Notes under the pieces: generated by a model
What the model saw: only the letters and a program-made list of their open reading frames with translations
What the model was told of the DNA's origin: nothing
Database searches by the model: none
Program-made: the position numbers and the translations under genes
From: JTS-RE37 sp963756115
GTDB lineage: Bacteria; Bacteroidota; Bacteroidia; Flavobacteriales; Flavobacteriaceae
Assembly: GCA_963756115.1 (NCBI GenBank)
Contig: CAVWMN010000003.1
Coordinates: forward strand, 1-64,000
Reading direction: 5' to 3'
Length of the DNA stretch: 64,000 nt
Part shown: positions 55,629 to 64,000 of the stretch, piece after piece
Position numbering within the stretch: the stretch's first letter is position 1
Layout: every line of letters starts with the position of its first letter

Positions 55629-58600
55629 ATGAAAAAACAACCTGAAAAATCTATTAAATGGGCCATATTGCCCTTGTTTTTTTTATGTATGTTCATGCCC
55701 CGGGGGTATGCACAAGACCTGCTGGCCATAAGCGGCACTGTAAAAGATACGGAAGGTATACCATTGGCAGGTGCCAGTATTGTTTTATCCGGAACCCAAA
55801 AAGGAACCACTACCGATTTCGACGGAATCTTTCAACTCACGAATGTACCCGCAAATGGCAAACTGACGATAAGTTACCTTGGCTATGTGGAAAAAACCGT
55901 CGATGTTGATAACAGGACTTCTCTGGATATAGTGCTAACCGAAGATACCAACCTCCTGGATGAAGTTGTGGTAATCGGGTATCAATCAGTTAAGAGAAGC
56001 GATATTGTGGGATCGGTCGCCGTGGTAGATACAGAAGAAATGCTGAAAGCCCCGGCCAGTAATGTTGGCCAAATGCTCCAGGGGAGGGCTGCCGGCGTTA
56101 CCATAACCTCAACCGGTAACCCCGGGGCCGCTTCATCTGTCAAGATCAGGGGGCTGAATTCATTTTCAGGGCAGGACTCTCCTTTATATGTAGTAGATGG
56201 CATGCTTATTTCATCTCTCGGGGCAGATTTTAACCCCAATGATATCGCGTCGATACAGGTTCTAAAAGATGCCGCCGCAACGGCCTTATACGGTTCCCGT
56301 GGCATGAACGGGGTCATCGTTGTAACCACAAAAAAAGGCAGGGCAGGCCCGTTAAAAATTGATTATGATTTTTACTATGGTTTTCAGACCATTGCCAAAA
56401 AGCTCCCGCTGACCAATGCAGCCCGATTTATTGAGATCAACAATCTTGCGTATACCAATAATGGTGACGCTCCCCAAAATTTAAGGACGGGAGTCGATAC
56501 CGACTGGCAGGAGGCTTTATTCAAAACTGGCACTATCTCAGAACACAACCTGAACTTTTCAGGGGGAGCCGAAAACTCAACTTATTTTATTTCCTTAAAC
56601 TATTTTGATCAGGAAGGTGCAATCGTAGGGCCTGAATTCGACCGATACCAGGTACGGATAAATACCGAAACCAAGAAAGGGAGGTTTACTTTCGGTGAAA
56701 ATATTGCACTTAGCCGGAGCAATCAAACGAGAGTCAATGGAAACCCGTTCATAGATGTCGTGTGGATGCTCCCGACCATACCCGTATATGATGAGAATAA
56801 CGAAAGTGGCTATGGCTATGGTGACGACAACAACAGTACGTTTGCGACCAATCCGGTAGGCCTGCAGGAACATTATAGCAATACCGGGGTAACCAGTAAG
56901 GTTTTGGGCAGCGCCTATGGTGAATTTGAAATCTTTCCTTTTCTCAAGTATAAATTGAATCTTGGACTTGATTATGCCCAGATCCGGGATAAGTATTTTC
57001 AAAGGGCCGGTGCTTTGCGGCAGAATACGCCGGGAGCGGCATTCCTGGATGACCGCCATACAGAGTTCTTTAATATCCTGGCTGAAAATACCCTGAACTA
57101 CAACCAGGAATTTGGGAAGCATACCATTTCTGCACTGGTTGGTTATACGACCCAAAAAGATAATTTCACTTTTAATCTGGCCCATACGGAGGGCCTGGCC
57201 GGGGAGTTTTGGGTACAGGACAACGGTACCACAAGCCCGCGAACCGAAGGACGGGAAGAGGTGGCCGGTCTCAGATCGGTACTGGGCAGTATCAACTATT
57301 CCTTTGATGACCGGTATACCTTGTTGGTAAATTTCAGAAGGGACGGGTCGTCAAAATTCGGAAAGAATGACCGGTATGCGAACTTTCCTTCCGTATCGGC
57401 TTCCTGGCGGATTTCGGAAGAAGGTTTTATGGAGGACAATACTATTTTCAGTGACCTGAAACTTCGGGGAAGCTGGGGAATCGTCGGTAACCAGGCTATC
57501 AGTAATTATGCTACCCAGAGCGTACTTCGGTACAACCAGAATTATGTATTGAACAACCAGGTCGTTCCCGGGGCCACGAACCTTCAGCTGGTAAATCCGA
57601 ATTTAAGGTGGGAAAGCAAAACGACGACCAATGTGGGATTGGATGCGGGCTTTTTCGACAATAGGGTAAGCTTCACGGCCGATTATTATGTCGCCGATGT
57701 CAAAGACCTGCTATTGGCAGTTCCGATTCCGCTGTCCTCCGGCAATACGGGAGGCGATCCTTTAGCGAATGTTGGCCAGGTGCAGAACAGGGGCCTGGAA
57801 CTAAGCCTTGGCTACCAGAATTCCGTAAATGATCTCAGCTATGGTATTTCCGCCAACGGTACCTTCTTAAAGAACGAGGTAAAGGCACTGGTAGCCGAAG
57901 CAGGCAACCTGCCGATTTTTGGGCAGGGGCAGATACTGCGCACCGCAGTGGGCGAACCGGTCGCCTCCTTCTATGTGCTGGAAACAGCCGGTATCTTTCA
58001 GAACCAGGCTGAAATCGATGCCTGGGGGGTACAGCCGAATGCACGTCCCGGAGATGTTAAATATGTTGACAATGACGGAAGCGGGGACATCAATTTCGAT
58101 GACCGGGCAGTAGTAGGCAAGGCTTTACCCGATTTCGAGTATGGGCTGAACTTAAATATAGCCTATAAAGGTTTTGATGCAACAGCTTTCTTTGCCGGAG
58201 TTACCGGTAACAGTATTTTTAATGAACAAAAATGGTGGTCTCAGCGTTACGATGACAATGCCAACTATCTGACAGATGATGTATATTGGACCGGAGAAGG
58301 CACTTCCAACCTGATTCCGAAACCTATCCATGCGGATTCATCTTTAAGTCCGACACAAAATTCAGATCGGTATGTTGAAAAAGGGGATTATTTCAGATTA
58401 AAAAACTTGCAGCTAGGGTTTACCTTTCCGGAATATATAATGAGTAAATTGAGTCTGACCAAGCTTCGATTGTATGTGACCGGGCAAAACCTGTTTACTA
58501 TTACTGATTATACCGGATATGATCCTGAAGTGGTCGGTGCCAACGGCAATGGCGATTTTTTAAACAGGGGCTTTGACAATGGAAATTTCCCCTCCCTCAG

Positions 58601-58634
58601 GTCTGGCATAATGGGGATCCAAATAGGCTTTTAA
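55629..58634 (+). CDS. SusC/RagA-family TonB-dependent outer membrane transporter
   Basis: A 1001-residue glycan importer. A signal peptide (KWAILPLFFLCMFMPRGYAQ) is followed by a carboxypeptidase-regulatory-like N-terminal extension (AISGTVKDTEGIPLAGASIV...ISYLGYVEKTVDV), a TonB-box region (LLDEVVVIGYQSVKRSDIVG), the plug (MLQGRAAGVTITSTGNPGAA; IRGLNSFSGQDSPLYVVDG; QVLKDAAATALYGSRGMNGV) and a 22-strand barrel ending GIMGIQIGF. It pairs with SusD, encoded four bases downstream of its stop region. The transported glycan cannot be named. Confidence 0.95.
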   Translation: MKKQPEKSIKWAILPLFFLCMFMPRGYAQDLLAISGTVKDTEGIPLAGASIVLSGTQKGTTTDFDGIFQLTNVPANGKLTISYLGYVEKTVDVDNRTSLDIVLTEDTNLLDEVVVIGYQSVKRSDIVGSVAVVDTEEMLKAPASNVGQMLQGRAAGVTITSTGNPGAASSVKIRGLNSFSGQDSPLYVVDGMLISSLGADFNPNDIASIQVLKDAAATALYGSRGMNGVIVVTTKKGRAGPLKIDYDFYYGFQTIAKKLPLTNAARFIEINNLAYTNNGDAPQNLRTGVDTDWQEALFKTGTISEHNLNFSGGAENSTYFISLNYFDQEGAIVGPEFDRYQVRINTETKKGRFTFGENIALSRSNQTRVNGNPFIDVVWMLPTIPVYDENNESGYGYGDDNNSTFATNPVGLQEHYSNTGVTSKVLGSAYGEFEIFPFLKYKLNLGLDYAQIRDKYFQRAGALRQNTPGAAFLDDRHTEFFNILAENTLNYNQEFGKHTISALVGYTTQKDNFTFNLAHTEGLAGEFWVQDNGTTSPRTEGREEVAGLRSVLGSINYSFDDRYTLLVNFRRDGSSKFGKNDRYANFPSVSASWRISEEGFMEDNTIFSDLKLRGSWGIVGNQAISNYATQSVLRYNQNYVLNNQVVPGATNLQLVNPNLRWESKTTTNVGLDAGFFDNRVSFTADYYVADVKDLLLAVPIPLSSGNTGGDPLANVGQVQNRGLELSLGYQNSVNDLSYGISANGTFLKNEVKALVAEAGNLPIFGQGQILRTAVGEPVASFYVLETAGIFQNQAEIDAWGVQPNARPGDVKYVDNDGSGDINFDDRAVVGKALPDFEYGLNLNIAYKGFDATAFFAGVTGNSIFNEQKWWSQRYDDNANYLTDDVYWTGEGTSNLIPKPIHADSSLSPTQNSDRYVEKGDYFRLKNLQLGFTFPEYIMSKLSLTKLRLYVTGQNLFTITDYTGYDPEVVGANGNGDFLNRGFDNGNFPSLRSGIMGIQIGF

Positions 58635-58662
58635 TTCGATGTTCAACGTAAACTCTATAACA

Positions 58663-60195
58663 ATGAAAAATATAAGGATAATAGCAGTATTGATGGCGTT
58701 CCTGAGCACTACCCTATCCTGTGAAAAAGACCTTTTGGATCAGGTGAATCCGAATGCCCCTACTCCTGACACTTTTTGGCAATCCGAAGAAGATGCTATT
58801 TTAGGGATCAATGCCGTATATGCCGGCATTCAGAACCGGGAACTCAGTCTATGGGAAATATTTGATTACGATATGCGCTCAGACGAGGGATACAGCCAAA
58901 GTCCATGGACGGATCTGGCGAACGTGGGGAGATTTGTAAATATTAATTATGACTTCCCATGGCTCCTGGAAGTATGGCGCGAACTGTACAGGACCATTTA
59001 CAAGGCCAATCAGGTTTTGGAAAACGTCCCCTCTATTGAAATGGACGAAACCCTGAAAACACGGATTTTGGCAGAGGCTAAATTTCTAAGGGGGCATTGT
59101 TACTACAAATTGGCTACCCTTTGGGGCCGCGTGCCTTTGGTCACCGGCATTGATGATGCAAACACCAGATACCCGCAGGGTTCTGTTGAAGAGGTCTGGG
59201 GCCTGGTAGAACAGGATTTTATAGATGCTGCGGCCGGACTTCCCGACAGTTATTCGGGCGGAGATGTTGGCCGTGCCACACGGGGCGGTGCAATTGGCTA
59301 TCTGGGCAGATCCTATTTACAACAAAAGAAATGGGCCGAGGCTTCTGCGGAGTTTGAAAAAATTATCGCTATGGTGCCGGGGACCTACGACCTGATGCCT
59401 GAATTCAAGGATAATTTTACCGAAGAATTCGAAAACAACAAGGAATCCCTGTTTGAAATTCAGTTCGTGAACAACAACGGAAAAACAGGTGGGTTCCCAA
59501 CCTATAACAATGCTTCCGGTGATGAGACCAGTGAAAGGGCTCAATTCTTCGGGGTTCGTCCTTTAGGATGGACCGATGGTCAACCTACAAAATGGTTGTT
59601 GAATCAATTTCTGATTGAACCTGATAAAGACGGCAATGTGGACCCGCGTTTGCAATATACTTTGGCATACGATCATCCCGGTGAATTGTTATATGGTCAA
59701 ACCTATGCTGAAAGAGGAGCCGGACCTAACGACCGCTTTTGGAGGAAATACACCAATTACTGGCAGGATTATGAAAGTTACTTTTCAGGCATTAACACAA
59801 GGGTCCTCCGGTTGGCGGATATATACCTGATGCAGGCAGAGGCATTGAACGAACAGGGCAACACCCAGGCAGCAATCCCATTTGCTAATTTGGTTCGTGC
59901 CCGTTCCAATATGAATGATCTGCCCTTATCGCTCACCCAACAGGAATTCAGGTTACAGCTCCGGCATGATCGTGTGCTGGAACTGGCAGGCGAAAGTGTA
60001 CGTTTTGGCGATATGGTTCGCTATGGGATTGCAGGCCCCGAGCTTGCAGGGCCTGACCCAGGCCTTTCGCCGGCCGAATCCGATTTTGATACCGAGTTCC
60101 AGAATTACGTGAAAGGAAAATCAGAATACCTCCCGATACCGCTACGCGAAATCGATGCATACGGTGGAGGATTGGAACAGAACCCGGGCTGGTAA
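58663..60195 (+). CDS. SusD/RagB-family surface glycan-binding lipoprotein
   Basis: About 510 residues. The signal MKNIRIIAVLMAFLSTTLSC ends in a lipobox; the mature part is the TPR-based SusD fold (FWQSEEDAILGINAVYAGIQ; AEAKFLRGHCYYKLATLWG; GAIGYLGRSYLQQKKWAEAS; RLADIYLMQAEALNEQGNT; YLPIPLREIDAYGG). The start at 58663 is chosen for its signal peptide; a frame from 58639 adds eight residues. SusD forms the lid of the SusC transporter and captures the glycan. Confidence 0.93.
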   Translation: MKNIRIIAVLMAFLSTTLSCEKDLLDQVNPNAPTPDTFWQSEEDAILGINAVYAGIQNRELSLWEIFDYDMRSDEGYSQSPWTDLANVGRFVNINYDFPWLLEVWRELYRTIYKANQVLENVPSIEMDETLKTRILAEAKFLRGHCYYKLATLWGRVPLVTGIDDANTRYPQGSVEEVWGLVEQDFIDAAAGLPDSYSGGDVGRATRGGAIGYLGRSYLQQKKWAEASAEFEKIIAMVPGTYDLMPEFKDNFTEEFENNKESLFEIQFVNNNGKTGGFPTYNNASGDETSERAQFFGVRPLGWTDGQPTKWLLNQFLIEPDKDGNVDPRLQYTLAYDHPGELLYGQTYAERGAGPNDRFWRKYTNYWQDYESYFSGINTRVLRLADIYLMQAEALNEQGNTQAAIPFANLVRARSNMNDLPLSLTQQEFRLQLRHDRVLELAGESVRFGDMVRYGIAGPELAGPDPGLSPAESDFDTEFQNYVKGKSEYLPIPLREIDAYGGGLEQNPGW

Positions 60196-60221
60196 TCGCA
60201 TGGCCCAACAGATCCTGAAGG

Positions 60222-60256
60222 ATGTGCCATTGTACCTATAAAATACAGTGGCACAT
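60222..60256 (+). terminator. Intercistronic hairpin after susD
   Basis: ATGTGCCATTGTA (60222-60234) pairs with TACAGTGGCACAT (60244-60256): 13 pairs including one G-U, around a nine-base AT loop, followed by GTTTAT. It sits between susD and the FG-GAP gene and could lower downstream expression or protect the susCD transcript 3' end. Confidence 0.6.
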
Positions 60257-60316
60257 GTTTATCAGCAGACTTTTAAGGCAGAAATACTGCCAGGGGTATT
60301 AATTCCATTCTGAAAA

Positions 60317-63300
60317 ATGAGTATTTATTTTCACATAAAATGGTTTGGAAATCCGCGACTGAAACTGGTTTTTTTGTGGTGTGCATTTCTTTCCGCATCA
60401 TTCATGGCCTGTTCTGAAAAGACGGAAAAGAAGCTGCTGTTCAAAGTAATTTCCAGCGACCATTCGGGTATCGTTTTCAACAACCAGATAGAACCCTTTG
60501 AAAGTGACACTTTGAATGCCCTGGAATATGATGTGCTGTTCAACGGCGGGGGTGTAGGAATAGGGGATTTTAACGGGGATGGATTGCAGGATGTTTTTTT
60601 CGCCGGCAACTTGGTTTCCTCTAAATTATACATGAACAAGGGTGATTTCAAATTTGAGGACATTACCGCGGAATCAGGGACCACCACGGATAAATGGTGT
60701 ACTGGTGTTTCAGTCGCTGATGTCAACCAGGACGGACTGCCGGATATATACCTTTCTGTGGCCAATGCTACAGGCTCTGAAAATGACCGGTCAAATTTAC
60801 TCTTTATCAACCAGGGAAACTCTGAAAAGAGCATTCCTGTTTTCAGGGAGTCAGGTACCGCTTATGGACTTGCTGATGACGGGTTTTCCATTCAGTCGGC
60901 CTTTTTCGATTATGACCGGGACGGAGACCTTGATTGCTACATCCTCTCCAATGCAATGGAACAGACGGGCCGAAACCAATTGCACAAAAAACTGAATGAC
61001 GGGCAGAGTCCATCGAACGACCGGTTGTACAGGAATGTCGGTGTTAAAAATGGTCATCCCGTATTCGAAAACGTGACGTTAGGTGCCGGTATCGTAAAAG
61101 AAGGCCACGGATTGGGCCTTTGCATTACCGATCTCAATCAGGATGGCTGGCTCGATGTATATTGTGCCAATGATTTTGTATCCAACGATGTCATTTGGAT
61201 CAATAACCATGACGGTACGTTTATCGACAAGTCTGCCGATTTTTTAAGGCATACTTCCTATAACAGTATGGGCGTAGATATACAGGATTTTAATAACGAC
61301 GGACTCCCCGATATTTGTGTGGTTGACATGTTGCCCGAACTGGAGCAGCGAAGGAAAATGATGGTCATGAAGACCAACCGGGATTTTATCCGGATTGCCA
61401 GGAACCTTGGTTATCAGGACGAATATGTCCGCAATGTACTGCAACTCAATCAAGGCAGGGATAGCAAGGGAAACCTTCAATTCAGTGAGATAGGCCAATT
61501 GGCAGGTATACATGCCACCGATTGGAGCTGGGCCCCCTTATTGGCCGATTTTGACAATGATGGTCTAAAAGACCTGATGGTGACCAACGGGTATCGGCGT
61601 GACATAACCAATCTGGACTACGCGGTTTACCTGAACCAGGAAGAATCATTCCACGGCATGTCTGAAGAAGAGGCCCGACAGCACCGGATCAAAAAATTAT
61701 ACGAACTGCCGGAAGCGAAAATGCAGAACTATCTGTATAGGAATAATGGCGACCTCACCTTTGAAGATGTCTCCGATACCTGGGGAATTAATGAAAAGAC
61801 CTATTCCAACGGGGCGGCCTACGCCGATCTGGATAATGATGGCGACCTGGACCTTGTTTTTAACAATATCGATTCCGAAGCGGGTGTGTATAGAAATGAA
61901 CTGATCTCAACCGATCCGAACCAAAATATCGGTGTCAGGGATAAAGCGCATTTCGTCCGGTTGCAAGTAGGATCCGGTTATAAGGCCCTAGGGGCCAGGG
62001 TAAAGCTAGAGCTGCCATCGGGGGGATTGCAATTTCAGGAAAACCTTCCCGTCCGGGGGTATATGTCCTCCGTGGACCCTGTCCTTTCATTCGGACTGGG
62101 TGGGGACACTTCCTTTAAAGTCGAAGTAATTTGGGCAGACGGTACTGTTCAACACATTGAAAATTTAGCGCCGGACACCCTGCATAAAATTGAGTATGCC
62201 CCGCAGGAGAAATATATTCCCATAGCCGAAACGGACCCTCAAAAGGTTTTCGGGCTGTTAAATGCCGATAGCTTAGGGTTGACCTACAAACATGAAGAAT
62301 ATGCATTCGATGAATTCAAAAGAACGTTTTCCCTTCACCAGCAATATACCCAACATTCCCCGGGAATGGCGATAGGGGATGTTGACGGAAATGGCCTGGA
62401 CGATATTTTCATCGGCGCGGATCCCAACCAGTTACGTACGATCTACCTTCAAAAAACTGCTGGCAGGTTTGAGGCATTACCGCAGGGTAAAAATAACCTG
62501 GAAGATATGGGGGCACTTCTGTTTGATACAGATAATGATGGCGATAAAGATCTTTATGTGGTCAGCGGTGGAAGTGTAAACCTAAAAGATAAGGACTACA
62601 TCTACAATGATAGATTATACCTGAACGATGGGAAGGGCAATATGGTGCGTTCCCAAAACAGGATCCCCATTACCCATTTCAGCGGGAGTGTGGTTACAGC
62701 CGCAGATTTTGACCATGACGGCGATCTGGATCTCTTTAGGGGAAGCAGGGTCCGTGCTGGCGAATTTCCAATGACACCCGATAATTATCTTTTGCGAAAT
62801 GATAACGGCATATTCCGGGATGTTACACCGGAGCTGGCTCAAGGGCTGCAAAAAGCCGGTATGGTAAGTGCTGCAGTATGGACGGATTATAACCAGGATG
62901 GCTGGTTCGATTTAGTGGTGGTTGGAGAATTTATGCCGGTTACATTTTATCAAAACCACCATGGAAAATTGGTAAAGGATGAAGTTGCCACCCTTCCCGA
63001 TTCAAGCGGTTGGTGGAACAGCATAGTTGCGGCCGATTTCGACCAGGATGGGGATGTGGATTATATAGCCGGAAACCTGGGACTCAATAGCCAGTATAAA
63101 GCAACGATTGATGAACCGATAAAGGTATACGGGTTCGATTTTGATGGTAACGGCGCGGTGGATCCCGTCATTACCTATTATAAAGAAGGTAAAGATGTTC
63201 CTGTTGCCGTCCGGGATGTTATGCACGACCAATTGAGCAGCATTATCAACAAACGTTTCGGAAGTTATGAGGCATATTCAAGCGCCGGGATCAAAGATAT

Positions 63301-63934
63301 TTTTGATGAAAAGGAACTAAAACAAGCACTGGTGCTTTCGGCAGGTGAAATGCGCAGCGTTTACATTGAAAATAAGGGCAACTCGCAGTTTGTCTTCAAA
63401 CCCCTGCCCATGGAGGCACAAATATCCCCGGTTTTTGGTTTATTGGCGGATGATTTTAACGGGGATGGCTTCCCGGATGTGCTGCTGGTCGGTAATTCTG
63501 AAGCATTTGAAACATACACCGGCACCTATGATGCTTCCATGGGAACGCTTTTGCTGGGAAACGGGGATGGTGGTTTCAGGTATGTGCCACAATCCAGGTC
63601 CGGCCTCTACCTGGAACATGACCAGAAAGCAGTGGGAACGATCCATACCGGAAAGGAGAACCTGATCGTGTTGACGAACAACAATGCCGAAACCCAATTG
63701 TTGCGGTCATCCTATCAGGAAAGAGGCGAATACATTTCCCTTGAACCGATGGAGGTTTCTTTGGAAATCGTTCGCAGCAGTGGAAAAACCGAGCGGAGGG
63801 AAATCGGTTATGGGGCTGGCTACCTTACCCAATCCTCCAGGGGATTCTTTGTCAAAAAGGATACAGTTCGGGAAATCCGTTTGTATGATTTTTCAGGAAA
63901 ATTAACAAGGACCATTAAGGCCGAAAACACATGA
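60317..63934 (+). CDS. FG-GAP/VCBS repeat and ASPIC/UnbV-domain lipoprotein (CRTAC1-like)
   Basis: A 1205-residue surface lipoprotein. The signal LVFLWCAFLSASFMAC ends in a lipobox. The body is a series of calcium-binding FG-GAP/VCBS propeller repeats, each with a DxDxDGxxD-type loop (GDFNGDGLQDVF; ADVNQDGLPDIY; DFDNDGLKDLM; ADLDNDGDLDLVF; GDVDGNGLDDIF; ADFDQDGDVDYI). An ASPIC/UnbV segment near residues 545-620 reads LQVGSGYKALGARVKLELP. Similar proteins follow susCD pairs in many Bacteroidota; their role is likely glycan or protein binding at the surface. It overlaps the next gene by four bases (ATGA). Confidence 0.92.
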   Translation: MSIYFHIKWFGNPRLKLVFLWCAFLSASFMACSEKTEKKLLFKVISSDHSGIVFNNQIEPFESDTLNALEYDVLFNGGGVGIGDFNGDGLQDVFFAGNLVSSKLYMNKGDFKFEDITAESGTTTDKWCTGVSVADVNQDGLPDIYLSVANATGSENDRSNLLFINQGNSEKSIPVFRESGTAYGLADDGFSIQSAFFDYDRDGDLDCYILSNAMEQTGRNQLHKKLNDGQSPSNDRLYRNVGVKNGHPVFENVTLGAGIVKEGHGLGLCITDLNQDGWLDVYCANDFVSNDVIWINNHDGTFIDKSADFLRHTSYNSMGVDIQDFNNDGLPDICVVDMLPELEQRRKMMVMKTNRDFIRIARNLGYQDEYVRNVLQLNQGRDSKGNLQFSEIGQLAGIHATDWSWAPLLADFDNDGLKDLMVTNGYRRDITNLDYAVYLNQEESFHGMSEEEARQHRIKKLYELPEAKMQNYLYRNNGDLTFEDVSDTWGINEKTYSNGAAYADLDNDGDLDLVFNNIDSEAGVYRNELISTDPNQNIGVRDKAHFVRLQVGSGYKALGARVKLELPSGGLQFQENLPVRGYMSSVDPVLSFGLGGDTSFKVEVIWADGTVQHIENLAPDTLHKIEYAPQEKYIPIAETDPQKVFGLLNADSLGLTYKHEEYAFDEFKRTFSLHQQYTQHSPGMAIGDVDGNGLDDIFIGADPNQLRTIYLQKTAGRFEALPQGKNNLEDMGALLFDTDNDGDKDLYVVSGGSVNLKDKDYIYNDRLYLNDGKGNMVRSQNRIPITHFSGSVVTAADFDHDGDLDLFRGSRVRAGEFPMTPDNYLLRNDNGIFRDVTPELAQGLQKAGMVSAAVWTDYNQDGWFDLVVVGEFMPVTFYQNHHGKLVKDEVATLPDSSGWWNSIVAADFDQDGDVDYIAGNLGLNSQYKATIDEPIKVYGFDFDGNGAVDPVITYYKEGKDVPVAVRDVMHDQLSSIINKRFGSYEAYSSAGIKDIFDEKELKQALVLSAGEMRSVYIENKGNSQFVFKPLPMEAQISPVFGLLADDFNGDGFPDVLLVGNSEAFETYTGTYDASMGTLLLGNGDGGFRYVPQSRSGLYLEHDQKAVGTIHTGKENLIVLTNNNAETQLLRSSYQERGEYISLEPMEVSLEIVRSSGKTERREIGYGAGYLTQSSRGFFVKKDTVREIRLYDFSGKLTRTIKAENT

Positions 63935-64000
63935 AGTCCGTTCTAAAATTCAGGGATATTCCAGGGCTCAGGAAACTGCTCCCCTGTCTGCTTGGTACTT
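63931..64000 (+). CDS. Start of a further gene in the susCD operon (cut by window edge)
   Basis: ATG at 63931 overlaps the preceding stop (ATGA) and opens a frame MKSVLKFRDIPGLRKLLPCL that runs to the window end. The stretch RKLLPCLLGT could be the beginning of a signal peptide. Coupled translation with the FG-GAP gene indicates the operon continues. The function cannot be told from 23 residues. Confidence 0.6.
   Translation, partial: MKSVLKFRDIPGLRKLLPCLLGT

Overview
The window joins two unrelated genomes. Bases 1 to about 4998 are GC-rich and carry genes typical of an alphaproteobacterium, probably Hyphomicrobiales: the start of glnA, glnB with a sigma-54 promoter, an NAD(P)H-hydrate repair enzyme, a multicopper oxidase, tRNA-Leu(UAG) and trigger factor. 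From about 4998 onward the DNA is AT-richer and belongs to a Bacteroidota organism, most likely Flavobacteriaceae, as shown by SusC/SusD, a hybrid two-component regulator, an UpxY/NusG antiterminator, DegT/WbqC sugar genes and TTTG-N20-TAnnTTTG promoters. At the joint a truncated trigger factor on the plus strand meets a truncated flavobacterial sulfotransferase-like gene on the minus strand. This looks like a chimeric assembly rather than a natural transfer. Single-base frameshifts are common from 1 to about 17.7 kb and almost absent afterwards, so many broken genes on the left are probably sequence errors.

Bases 5.0-18.5 kb (minus strand) form a surface-polysaccharide cluster. In transcription order it holds an UpxY-type antiterminator, an initiating polyprenyl glycosylphosphotransferase, a methyltransferase, a flippase, a DegT aminotransferase, a WbqC-like protein, a glycosyltransferase, a second flippase, two sulfotransferases, UDP-galactopyranose mutase, a galactofuranosyltransferase-like enzyme and a sulfotransferase-like fragment. 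Together they suggest a sulfated, galactofuranose-containing polysaccharide that also carries an amino sugar. A TPR histidine kinase and its response regulator lie just upstream (19.2-21.5 kb).

Bases 21.5-24.5 kb hold small stress and envelope genes: a proline-rich mini-lipoprotein, a one-helix membrane protein, Hsp20, a lipoprotein and a 47-residue membrane peptide. Copies of a dispersed intergenic repeat lie here and again at 46.3-46.6 kb.

Bases 25.1-42.3 kb are the most striking part: a two-gene Tc (ABC) toxin locus. The first gene is a 2548-residue fusion of the TcB and TcC cocoon subunits. Its C-terminal payload, after the Rhs core, carries HExxHxxGxxD and a downstream Met-turn candidate, so it reads as a metzincin-like zinc protease. 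The second gene is a 3122-residue TcA pore subunit with extra N-terminal beta-sandwich-like domains. No immunity gene is visible, which suits a weapon aimed at eukaryotic cells.

Bases 42.4-50.8 kb hold housekeeping and accessory genes: a FUSC membrane protein, a Gfo/Idh/MocA oxidoreductase, a GreA/GreB-like factor, a Tat-exported sugar isomerase-like protein, a GH97 glycosidase, and an ArsR regulator overlapping an SRPBCC protein. Bases 51.0-64.0 kb are a polysaccharide-utilisation type locus: a hybrid two-component regulator divergent from susC, susD, a large FG-GAP/ASPIC lipoprotein and the start of one more gene.
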